DNA of 64,000 nucleotides from HXMU1420-13 sp965228545. Lineage in GTDB: Bacteria > Bacteroidota > Rhodothermia > Balneolales > Balneolaceae. Below the pieces are notes generated by a model. That model made no database searches. It was not told where the DNA came from and saw only the letters and a program-made list of their open reading frames with translations. This document shows positions 33,446 through 43,100 of the stretch, piece by piece. The first letter of the stretch is position 1; each line of letters starts with the position of its first letter. Both the position numbers and the translations under genes were made by a program. The stretch spans positions 1,054,001 through 1,118,000 of the forward strand of contig OZ245822.1 of the NCBI GenBank assembly GCA_965228545.1, given 5' to 3'.

Positions 33446-34975
33446 ATGTCCCACGAAGATATTTCACTTTCTGAACAAGAAGAAATACGCCGAGAGAAAC
33501 TATCCCAATTAAACGAAATGGGCGTTAATCCATTCCCTTATTCCTTTGATGTAAACCACACGAGTGCCTCCATAAAAGCAGATGAAACTCTGGTTAGAGA
33601 TGAAGAATCCAATCCTGATACTGAAATTGTATCGATTGCCGGACGTGTAATGACTCGCAGAATTATGGGAAAGGCGGCATTTTTTAATCTCCAGGATTCT
33701 GAAGGAACTATTCAGGTGTATATTCGTCGCGATGATGTAGGAGTAGATAACTACAATACAGTATTCAAAAAGTTGGTAGACATAGGTGATATTGTAGGGA
33801 TCAAAGGATTTGTTTTTAAGACGCGTACCGGAGAAACAACCGTGCATGCAGAAGAATTTGAATTTCTCACCAAAACACTCCGCCCTATTCCCATCCCAAA
33901 AGAAGTAGAAAATGACGAGGGTGAAAAAGTAATTTACGACGCCTTTGCTGATAAAGAATTGCGGTACCGACAGCGCTATGTAGATTTAATTGTCAATCCT
34001 GAGGTACGGGATACGTTCAGAAAGCGTACGCACATGGTGCAGTCGATGCGTAATTTTATGAATGATAAAGGCTATTTGGAAGTTGAAACTCCAATTTTGC
34101 AACCGGTATACGGTGGTGCGTCAGCCCGACCATTTGTAACGCATCATAACACGTTGGATATGGATTTATATCTCCGTATAGCAAATGAACTTTACTTAAA
34201 GCGTTTAATTGTTGGAGGTTTTGATGGCGTGTATGAGTTTTCGAAAGATTTTCGAAATGAAGGATTAAGCCGCTTCCACAATCCGGAATTTACCCAAGTT
34301 GAGTTGTATGTAGCTTACAAAGATTACAATTGGATGATGGACTTTACCGAAAAGATGATCGAAAAAGTGGCTATAGACTTACACGGTACTACCAAAGTTA
34401 CTGTTGGCGAGCACGAAATAGACTTTAAAGCTCCTTGGCCAAGAATTCCGATGTTCGATGCCATCAAAGAATATACAGGGCACGATCTGTATGGTAAATC
34501 ACTCGACGAACTCAAGCCGATAGCGAAAGAGTTACATATTCAAATTGATGAGACTTTCGGTGTTGCAAAAATTATTGATGAGATTTTTGGTGAGTACGTG
34601 GAGCCAAAGCTCATTCAACCTACTTTTATAACTGATTATCCGGTGGAAATGAGTCCGCTTACTAAAAAGCACCGCAGTAAAGAAGGTCTGGTTGAACGCT
34701 TCGAATGTATCTGCAATGGTAAAGAAATTGCGAATGCCTACACCGAGTTAAATGATCCTATCGATCAACGCGAGCGGTTGGAAGCACAAGCTGCTTTACG
34801 CGATGGTGGCGATTTAGAAGCCATGACCATCGACGAAGATTTCATCCGATCGCTGGAATATGGCATGCCTCCTACTGCGGGTATTGGAATTGGAATTGAT
34901 CGCTTAGCAATGATAATGACCAACTCAGAATCTATTCGCGATGTTCTGTTTTTCCCACAAATGAAGCCGGAATAA
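33446..34975 (+). CDS. lysS: Lysine--tRNA ligase (class II)
   Basis: 509-residue class-II lysyl-tRNA synthetase. The N-terminal OB-fold anticodon domain (about residues 55-150: IVSIAGRVMTRRIMGKAAF, DIVGIKGFVFKTRTGE) is followed by the catalytic domain. That domain carries YRQRYVDLI (motif 1 region), FRNEGLSRFHNPEFTQVE (motif 2) and GIGIGIDRLAM (motif 3). Length and order are normal. A 78-bp palindromic element fills the gap to the next gene. Confidence 0.97.
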   Translation: MSHEDISLSEQEEIRREKLSQLNEMGVNPFPYSFDVNHTSASIKADETLVRDEESNPDTEIVSIAGRVMTRRIMGKAAFFNLQDSEGTIQVYIRRDDVGVDNYNTVFKKLVDIGDIVGIKGFVFKTRTGETTVHAEEFEFLTKTLRPIPIPKEVENDEGEKVIYDAFADKELRYRQRYVDLIVNPEVRDTFRKRTHMVQSMRNFMNDKGYLEVETPILQPVYGGASARPFVTHHNTLDMDLYLRIANELYLKRLIVGGFDGVYEFSKDFRNEGLSRFHNPEFTQVELYVAYKDYNWMMDFTEKMIEKVAIDLHGTTKVTVGEHEIDFKAPWPRIPMFDAIKEYTGHDLYGKSLDELKPIAKELHIQIDETFGVAKIIDEIFGEYVEPKLIQPTFITDYPVEMSPLTKKHRSKEGLVERFECICNGKEIANAYTELNDPIDQRERLEAQAALRDGGDLEAMTIDEDFIRSLEYGMPPTAGIGIGIDRLAMIMTNSESIRDVLFFPQMKPE

Positions 34976-34976
34976 A

Positions 34977-35054
34977 CAATATTCAATATCCAGCAAGGAA
35001 TATTCAATGCGCAACATTGGATATTGTATGTTGTTTAATGAATATTGAATATTG
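34977..35054. repeat. 78-bp palindromic element between lysS and the LolC/E-type gene
   Basis: Perfect 13-bp terminal inverted repeats, CAATATTCAATAT (34977-34989) and ATATTGAATATTG (35042-35054). They enclose a second hairpin, AATATTCAATG/CATTGGATATT (34999-35009 and 35015-35025, one mismatch). The element starts 1 bp after the lysS stop and ends 4 bp before the next ATG. It could be a tiny MITE/REP-like element or an RNA structure that controls the downstream gene. Confidence 0.65.
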
Positions 35055-35058
35055 AACT

Positions 35059-36282
35059 ATGTCATTCGAAACCTACCTCGCATTCCGATATTTCAAGGGC
35101 ACTCGTAAAGGTGCCCGCTTTTTATCGTTCATTAAATTGATGGCCATTGCCGGAGTTGCTGTGGGATCAGCAGGCCTTCTTATTGCTCTTTCTATCGTTC
35201 ATGGGTTTAAAACAACCATTAACGAAAAGATTTTAGGCTTTGCTCCGCATATCACGGTAACTACTTTTACCGATCAGCCGATATATCGGGCGGATACATT
35301 AGAAACATTTCTTTCAGGTTTTGATGAAATAGAATCGCTTCAAGTAGTTACGGAGGGGCAGGTTATGATTCAGACTAAGCAAGAAATAACAGGCACTCTC
35401 CTCAAGGGAATTTCAAACCCAGAGGCTTCTTCATTTGCAGATTACTTAAGCGAAGGAACCTTCGATCTTTCCCTAGACTCTTTGGGCTTTCCTGGTATTA
35501 TTTTAGGTGATGATTTGGTACAAACGCTACAGGCTCAAATCGGAAGTATAATCACCGTTTATACTATACAAGGGGTACCCAGTTTAGTGAATTCACCGGA
35601 AATACAGCAATTCAGGCTTACGGGGATTTACGAGACCGGCGTTGATCTTTTCGACGAACTGTATGCAATATCAGATCGGCAATATGCACAAAAATTATTC
35701 AACCTCGCCCCTACCCATGCACATGCCGTTGAACTCACCTTGGTTGATTACACTCAAATTGATCAGTTTGATGTAAAATTGGGCGAATATCTGGGGTTTC
35801 CTTATTACGAAGAAACCATTACCAACAAATATGGAAGCATATTTGCTTGGGTTGAGCTTCAGGAAAATATGATCCCTTTGGTGATTAGTGTGATGATTAT
35901 TGTAGCCGCGTTTAATCTGATTGGTGCAGTTTTAATGATGGTTTTGGAGCGTACTAAGGATATTGGGATCCTAAAAACACTAGGTGGTAAATCGGCTATG
36001 ATCCGACGCGTGTTCTTGCTCGAAGGAATAATCGTTGCAGGAATTGGTTTAATCATTGGAATCGGAATTTCCTTACTCTTTGCCTATCTGCAACTTGAGT
36101 ATCAGATTATTCCTCTATCCGAAGAAAATTATTATATGAGCTACGCACCGGTGGAATTGCGCTTTTTCGATTTCATTTTAACTACCGTAGTTACCATTTC
36201 TTTATGTGCTTTAGCCAGTTGGTTGCCAGCTCGTATCGCTGCTAAAACAGATCCATTGAAGGTTATTTCTTACGGCAGATAG
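35059..36282 (+). CDS. LolC/LolE-type ABC transporter permease
   Basis: 407-residue inner-membrane permease of the FtsX/MacB superfamily. It has an N-terminal transmembrane helix (about residues 23-47), a large periplasmic domain (about 48-265: FAPHITVTTFTDQP, LLKGISNPE), then three C-terminal helices (about 270-400) with MVLERTKDIGILKTLGG, the coupling-helix signature of this family. In the Lol system such a permease extracts lipoproteins from the inner membrane. No LolD ATPase gene is adjacent, so the partner ATPase must be elsewhere. It probably shares a transcript with lysS unless the palindromic element interferes. Confidence 0.88.
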   Translation: MSFETYLAFRYFKGTRKGARFLSFIKLMAIAGVAVGSAGLLIALSIVHGFKTTINEKILGFAPHITVTTFTDQPIYRADTLETFLSGFDEIESLQVVTEGQVMIQTKQEITGTLLKGISNPEASSFADYLSEGTFDLSLDSLGFPGIILGDDLVQTLQAQIGSIITVYTIQGVPSLVNSPEIQQFRLTGIYETGVDLFDELYAISDRQYAQKLFNLAPTHAHAVELTLVDYTQIDQFDVKLGEYLGFPYYEETITNKYGSIFAWVELQENMIPLVISVMIIVAAFNLIGAVLMMVLERTKDIGILKTLGGKSAMIRRVFLLEGIIVAGIGLIIGIGISLLFAYLQLEYQIIPLSEENYYMSYAPVELRFFDFILTTVVTISLCALASWLPARIAAKTDPLKVISYGR

Positions 36283-36291
36283 CAATAAAAA

Positions 36292-36313
36292 AGGCCGGTC
36301 ATTAAACCAGCCT
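36292..36313 (-). terminator. Terminator after the three-cohesin T9SS gene
   Basis: Stem AGGCCGGT/ACCAGCCT with one mismatch and a T run on the minus strand, 26 bp after the stop of the minus-strand gene that ends at 36339. Confidence 0.65.
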
Positions 36314-36338
36314 AATTCTCGATTTAATGCCGATTAGT

Positions 36339-39300
36339 TTATTTAATAAGCATCATTTTCTTTGTTTGTACAAAATCTCCGGATGTAATTCGGTAGATGT
36401 AGGTTCCTGATGATAACGCAGAAGCATCAAAGGATACCGTATGCCAGCCGGCCTGCATCCGTTGATCTACCAAGGTAGCAACTCGCTGACCTAACATGTT
36501 ATACACATCCAACCGGACTTCTCCTGATTCAGGTAATCCAAATCGGATGTTGGAGCTCGGATTAAATGGGTTCGGGTAGTTTTGTTGCAATTCGAAATTT
36601 GTTGGCAAATCAGCCATCAAATCATTGGATGTAGCCATTTCAACTTCGATTACCAGTGAAACTTCAAGTTTTCCTCCATCCGAATCTTCAACCGTCAATA
36701 CAATTTCTCCAAATCCAATGTAGGTCGGTGAACTTAGTGTAATCGTGTAGGTGGTTGGATCGAAACTGAGTAAAATATCAGCAGATGTAACTGAAACATT
36801 GAAACTGAAATCGGTCAATTCATCTTCCACATCTGCAAAGGCAGTGTCAATGGTAAAACCATACACCTCTCCTACTTTGAACGTTAGTGTATCGGGTAAT
36901 TGAACTACGTATGGCAGATCATTTACAGGCGTAACTGTAACCGTTAATGTATCTGAAACCGTATTTCCGGCGTCATCCGATGCTTCAATAACAAGTTCAG
37001 CCGTACCGCTGGTGTCTTGTACCGAGGATAGATTCAGATTAGTGCCTACAATACTCGCTGCGACTAAATCAGTATTTGAAGTGATTGTGTAGCCTGATCC
37101 TTCACCCGGATCTTCAAATACTGTATTCAGATCTGCAATGGTTGTATCTGCGAAGTCTTCAAAAAGTGTGATACTCCCTAATGGATTTGTAACAATCGGG
37201 ATTGCATCAGGTTGTGTTTTCACTGTAAAAGCAAACCATGGCGTCCATACCGAGCTACGGCTGTTTAATCCATCATTCGCTCTTACTCTCCAAAAATACG
37301 TGCTGTCGAATGCCAGTCCTGTTTGGGTAAACATCGTATCCGCCTGATTGATTGATACAAAAGCTGTCCCTAGGGTATCGAGTGATAACTCGTAATCGTA
37401 AGAATCCGCTTCAGGAACGGATGTCCACACAAAGGTTAAGGAATCTTCTACATCCACGGCATTTTTCGTAGGTGATTTCAAAATCGGAGCGGCTAATTCA
37501 TCAAACCGAGTAGTGAAATTAAATACCAACGACCATTCGGTAGAATCATCGACTCCAAATGCCTTCACACGCCAGAAATAGTTGGTTGCAAACATGAGCC
37601 CGGTCGATGCAGTTGTTGTAGTGTCGGTTAATCCAGTTTGATCATCGATCACATTAGAGAAATCGCTGGTAGTACTTAACTGCAATCGATAAGAAACCGC
37701 ATTTTCAGCTTTTTTCCATGTAAAACCGGGTAATGTATCAACTCCACTTTCACTCATTGCGGGAAGTAATGGTACCGGCAAACCGGTTGGAGCGATTTTG
37801 GTTTCAAACGACCATGCATCGGTAAACCCACTCTCTCCACCTGAATTCAAAGCGTTTACTTTCCAAGAATAGATTGTAGAATAATTGAGCGAGGTTAATG
37901 TAAAAGTAGTATCAGAAATAGTTGAATCCAGTTCAACAGAATCGAAATTTTCATTATTCGATACCATCACTTGATATTGGGAAGCACGGGAACTACTGTG
38001 CCAATTTAGGGCAAGTGATACCTCTGCTTCTGAGGTTCCATCGGTGGGAGAATTCAATCTTGGTATTTCAGGTTTTTCTATGATGGTTGTAAATGAAAAT
38101 GTTTCACTCCAGGGAGATTCTCCTCCTAAATTCGAGGCTTTTACACGCCAGTAATAGTCTTTCAGATACGTTAAACCAGAAATTGAAAGTTCGCTGGCTG
38201 CTAATGTCGAATCGATAATATTATTGGTAAAATCTTCTGTTGTGCTCAGCTGCAGCTGATACTCATTGGCGAGATTGGCAGGATTCCAATCCAATATTAG
38301 GCTTGTATCTTGATTTACCGCAAGATCAGCAGGACTTACTAGTTCAGGGGCATCGGGTGGATCAATTCTGATGATATCGACAATACCTGGCAACGGGGAA
38401 GTTGTTGGTACATCTGCGCCCGGTTCATCAAATGATAGATATTTGAGATCCAGAATTAGTTCGTCAAGGTGTACGATCGCCTGTTTTTGTGCAAATCTCA
38501 GAATAACAATAGGGTTATTTCCTCCAAGAAATGTGGTACCGGCAGAGGCAACTTTCAAAGAAGCATCTACAGTAGCTTCTACAGAGGTGTTTTCACTTTG
38601 AGTTCCAACCGTTTTGAGACCTAAAAAATCTAGTTTCGTGGTATCATAAACTACTTCTGCCTGATAGGATAATACGTTAAACGGAGACAGTTCACCAGTT
38701 CGTAATGCCACTTCTATGGTATCCGGGTAGGTTGCGATCGTTGAATCCAGATACGCATCAAAATCGTTAACTCGTACATTGATTGTAGAGGATAGAAATC
38801 CTTCGTTGTCTATTGCATTCACAAGAACATTTCCTCTGTTTATTCCGGTCAATGTTCCTGTATTTACTTCGATACTTCCAATTGATGAATCATCAACCTG
38901 CCAAGTGTAAGGAGCGGTACCATTCCCACCGTTTACTGCAAAATCGATGCTTTGACCAATACTTATTGCTGTATCCTGGATATTAACATCAATGGTAGGT
39001 TTTGCCAACACGGTAAATGTGCCATTATTAAGATCTATACTCAGGTCTTCATTAAGATTTGCATAAGCGAAATTAATTGGGAAACTACCCGTATTGATAT
39101 CTTTTACCGTAAAGTTGAGGTAGTAAAGTGTTCCAAAACCTTTTAGTGTATCTGTACCTGCTGATGCAATTTTTACGGAGCCCGTTTCTGTATTTACTGT
39201 GGGTTGCCCCCAGCTTTCTGTAATGGTGCCGGTTGAAGTTACCCCATTTAGTGTGAGATAATTCTGATTAAAGTTCACCTGTAAATCAGCAGAAAGAACT

Positions 39301-40112
39301 TCTAAACCAGTTACATCGGTGATATAGATAGGTAAGGCAATATCTTTAGTTTGTCGAATTGAAGTGTCTGGGATGGTTACCGACAATTCGGTTAAGGTAG
39401 ATGGTTGTACGCGAAAGAACGCTGTTGAATCTCTTAATCCTTGCCCATCCACTGCCTTTACTTGAACTAAACCGAAAGTTTTCGCTGCAAATAAACCATT
39501 GGAATCAATAGTTCCAATGGTTGTGTCTGTGACGGACCAACTAACTGGCTCTACAATATTTCCGGTAAGATTAAATTGCAGGGAATCTCCTTCGAGAACT
39601 AAAATCCCTGAGGATCTGGGATTAATTTGTATTCCTTTGATCGTCCACCGAGCGCCGGTTGCATTTACGATAGGAGAACCTTCGTTTAAAGTGGCTTCAT
39701 CAAAAGAAACATCCGAGTACTGAAAGTAAGTGGCATCGTCTTTTGCTTTCACTCGCAGCTTAATTAATGTACCCGAACCTTTCAGGGTATCTGTTCCCGC
39801 AAAAGCCAGTGTGTTGGTTCCTATGTTGTAGAATACATTGGATGTATTTTCGAGCAAGGTTCCTGTTTTATCGAAACCTACAATTTCGAAAATGCTTTCG
39901 TTGGTTGAAAACCTGAACGTGCCGGCTATCACTGCATCGGTTTCATCAATGGGCGATATGCGAAGTGGAACCAATAGGGTTTCACCTGCAATAGCCACCG
40001 TATCCGACACCGATATGTTAACATCTTGTGCCATTGCAGAAGCTGACAACCCGCTAAAGATAAGCGCGAGCAACAGCTTCCACTTAATTGTTGTGTGTTT
40101 AGTTGAATACAT
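36339..40112 (-). CDS. T9SS cargo with three cohesin-like modules and FN3 repeats
   Basis: 1257-residue secreted protein. The domain order is: signal peptide (1-29); cohesin-like module 1 (about 31-155); Ig/BIG2-like domain; cohesin-like module 2 (about 239-370); second Ig-like domain; cohesin-like module 3 (about 447-580); four fibronectin-III repeats (about 582-965); two cadherin/Ig-like domains (about 967-1160); and a T9SS type A sorting domain (1172-1257; QNYPNPFNPSSN, VYNMLGQRVATL, SGTYIYRI). The modules share the cohesin phrasing of AGTDTLKGSGTLIKL / ASAGTDTLKGFGTLYYL. No enzyme domain is present, so it looks like a cell-surface scaffold. It lies 34 bp after the beta-helix gene and ends the locus. 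Confidence 0.85.
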   Translation of the reverse strand: MYSTKHTTIKWKLLLALIFSGLSASAMAQDVNISVSDTVAIAGETLLVPLRISPIDETDAVIAGTFRFSTNESIFEIVGFDKTGTLLENTSNVFYNIGTNTLAFAGTDTLKGSGTLIKLRVKAKDDATYFQYSDVSFDEATLNEGSPIVNATGARWTIKGIQINPRSSGILVLEGDSLQFNLTGNIVEPVSWSVTDTTIGTIDSNGLFAAKTFGLVQVKAVDGQGLRDSTAFFRVQPSTLTELSVTIPDTSIRQTKDIALPIYITDVTGLEVLSADLQVNFNQNYLTLNGVTSTGTITESWGQPTVNTETGSVKIASAGTDTLKGFGTLYYLNFTVKDINTGSFPINFAYANLNEDLSIDLNNGTFTVLAKPTIDVNIQDTAISIGQSIDFAVNGGNGTAPYTWQVDDSSIGSIEVNTGTLTGINRGNVLVNAIDNEGFLSSTINVRVNDFDAYLDSTIATYPDTIEVALRTGELSPFNVLSYQAEVVYDTTKLDFLGLKTVGTQSENTSVEATVDASLKVASAGTTFLGGNNPIVILRFAQKQAIVHLDELILDLKYLSFDEPGADVPTTSPLPGIVDIIRIDPPDAPELVSPADLAVNQDTSLILDWNPANLANEYQLQLSTTEDFTNNIIDSTLAASELSISGLTYLKDYYWRVKASNLGGESPWSETFSFTTIIEKPEIPRLNSPTDGTSEAEVSLALNWHSSSRASQYQVMVSNNENFDSVELDSTISDTTFTLTSLNYSTIYSWKVNALNSGGESGFTDAWSFETKIAPTGLPVPLLPAMSESGVDTLPGFTWKKAENAVSYRLQLSTTSDFSNVIDDQTGLTDTTTTASTGLMFATNYFWRVKAFGVDDSTEWSLVFNFTTRFDELAAPILKSPTKNAVDVEDSLTFVWTSVPEADSYDYELSLDTLGTAFVSINQADTMFTQTGLAFDSTYFWRVRANDGLNSRSSVWTPWFAFTVKTQPDAIPIVTNPLGSITLFEDFADTTIADLNTVFEDPGEGSGYTITSNTDLVAASIVGTNLNLSSVQDTSGTAELVIEASDDAGNTVSDTLTVTVTPVNDLPYVVQLPDTLTFKVGEVYGFTIDTAFADVEDELTDFSFNVSVTSADILLSFDPTTYTITLSSPTYIGFGEIVLTVEDSDGGKLEVSLVIEVEMATSNDLMADLPTNFELQQNYPNPFNPSSNIRFGLPESGEVRLDVYNMLGQRVATLVDQRMQAGWHTVSFDASALSSGTYIYRITSGDFVQTKKMMLIK

Positions 40113-40146
40113 AATTACTCCATTTAAGATTACAGATAGCGCTTAC

Positions 40147-43100
40147 TTATTTGATGAGTAGCATTTTCCGTATCTGAGAGTAATTCTGATTGTCTTCGCC
40201 TTGCACTTCAATTCGTAGTAAATAGGTTCCTGAGCTGAATGTTGAAGCATCCCATCTTAGGTTATACACTCCTGCTTTTTGATTGTCATCCACCAGCGTT
40301 TGTACTAACTGCCCAAGCATGTTGTATACCTGAACTTGTACTTTGGCATCAGCAGGTAGTTGATAACTGATATTCGTCGACGGGTTAAACGGATTCGGAT
40401 AATTCTGATTCAATGCGAATTCTTCCGGAATCAGTGTTTCTACTTCAGTCGTGGTGAAGTTTTGGTTCACAAACTCGGTTAAATCAACCTCATTAGTTGC
40501 AAACTTATTGAATTTGATGCGTTCACTTAATGATGTGGCCTCAGAGTTATCACTATATATTAACCTAATGCTTCCCAGATCAGAGGCTTGTCGAATTGGC
40601 TTAGCAGATGCCATTGCAATACGCAAGGTATCGCCCACTTGATTGAACGTTAACTCAATATGATCTGCAAAGGATGAATTTGCCAACTCTACATTATCAA
40701 TCAAACCTTCCGGAAGAATTACTTCCATTTCTGCACCATAGAAATCGAATTTACCTTTATGATTGTAAATGATGTCGGTAAAAGCATCGGTGTCTTCGTA
40801 GTTCAGTGCCATCATATTTTGTGGCTCGGGAACAACGATTTTACCCTGTCCCGGGAATCCACTAATAATTCCCACCACATACTGAAGTACCAGTGAGGCA
40901 TCCATAGACGAAACCGTGCCGTTTCCGGTCACATCACCTGCAGCCAGATTGTTGCCTGTCAGGATATCTAAACCAACCACATGAAGCAGAATTTTAGAAG
41001 CATCGAATGCTGAAATAGTTCCGTTGATGGTTACATCACCCAGCAATATTCCATTTCTTCCAACCAGATAAGGTCGGTAATCTACAGAGCCACTTGCTAC
41101 ATTTATACGATCACCTTGACCGTTCACATTCAAGTCGGGTCCGTTATCTACAAATGGCCCGGAAGGATCGCCCCAGTAGTTGTTTTCAGCAACAATATGC
41201 TGCGCCGGGCTAGTTGCATTGTATAAGGCGTAATTGGTGTTGTTATAAAAATTATTCAAATGCAGAAGCGGACTTGAAGTATTGTAGGCTATAGATCCAT
41301 TCGTATTGCTATGGATGTCAGAAGAGCGGACAGTTGGGTCTGAGTCTCCTTCGAAATACATCCCATAATTCGAATTAGATAAGGATGATGAATCAACAAG
41401 CGCATCTGAATTTCTGAAATAAATACCAAAGTTTGAGTATCGCACAATGGTATTTTTTACAATGGAACTATCAGTTCCTATGCCATTTAACTCGATATAA
41501 GACCAGTCGTTTTTCCCAGGTAGAATACCGGTAGTATCTGCATTGGTATTCCCTAAATACGTATCGTCTTTAATCGAAGTGAATACGATTTTATTATCAA
41601 AATTACCCATGGAATACAATTTACCATCTACACGCATTCTGGCATTGGTGGTACTCTTGATTACAACTCCTGGTTTAATGAACAAAGAATCAGTATTTGA
41701 AACATACACCGTTGCATTACTTGTACCTCTTGGTGCATTATTGTAATCCATGATGTACAAATCATTCGTATATCCGCCGGGTTTAGTACCTCCAATAATA
41801 CCGTTTACATTTCCGAAAATTACTGTAGAGCTGTCTACCGTATGTGAACGTATCACGTTATCTTGATAGTAATTACCCTGATCATTAACAGTGCCGGGTT
41901 TACTCAATGCACCGGTGATTCCAATTGGATATCTATTCCCTTCCAGCGTATCAGCAACAATAATCGCTCTAGAGCTTGCAATGCCGATACCGCCATTATT
42001 AGTAATTTTGTTTGAAGTGATAGTTAAAACAGTATCTTCAGTTGCAAAATCTGAATGGGTTACATACAAACCATTCCCACCGTTGCCATCAATCTGGTTA
42101 AACTGATACGACATTGGATTGGCAACATTTAAGTTTTGAACGCCGTCGTTACCATTGTTAAGAATCTTAGTGTTTGACAACTGGCGTACAAAGTAAGGCG
42201 TTCCATTTCCAACATAAGTAGTTGTATACACTCCATTTCTGCCATTATTGGCAATATAGGAATTCAATATACGTACGCTTGGCGCATTATTTTTATCAGA
42301 CGCATAACTTGCTGCGGAAAACCCATCGTTTCTAGCATTAGTAATGCTCACACTATCTAATGTCATTCCTGTTTCAATAGTGAAAAGTCCATGACTATTC
42401 ATTTGGTCGATAGTCACATTTTTTATCGGAGTTACCATATCTTCACCTAAAGCACCGGAAAAGTAAAACGCATGCTCTCCATATTTGAAATCTACATGCT
42501 CAAATTTGGAATATTTGGCATTATTAGCGCCGCTTGTTGTTGGATTCATGAATAAATAAAACCAATCACCACGTTTTGCTGTGGTCGTATCACTGGCAGG
42601 AGTCACTTTTCCTCCGATTGTATGATCTCTGTAACTCGTAAATGTGATAGGATCTGATTTTGTACCAACAGCTTCTAAGTAACCTTGTACCTGGAAATCT
42701 GGCTTAGCGTCGTGCCCCATTTTCATGATTACACCGGGGTTGATAATTAAACTATCACCTGCTGCAACTGATCTCCAGGAACTCAATCCATTTCTAGAAA
42801 ACATATACGTTCCGGAAGTGATTTGTGCTGGGAAAACAGTGCTCAGAGTATCACTTAGATAGTCGCCGTACAGCTCAATAGCATTATTGTAGGTATTATC
42901 AGTAAAAACGTTACCATCAACACCAATTTCATCTACGTAGCGATAGCCGAGTTTACCATGCTGTGAAATACCAAATTCGTTATTAACAAAAGTGTTATCA
43001 ATGAATTTTGCAGCCGACGTCCGCACACCTGACTTTCCGTTATTGGAAAACACATTACCTGCGATCGAAATATCCTCTTTGTCCATGTCGCGGTGAAAGA

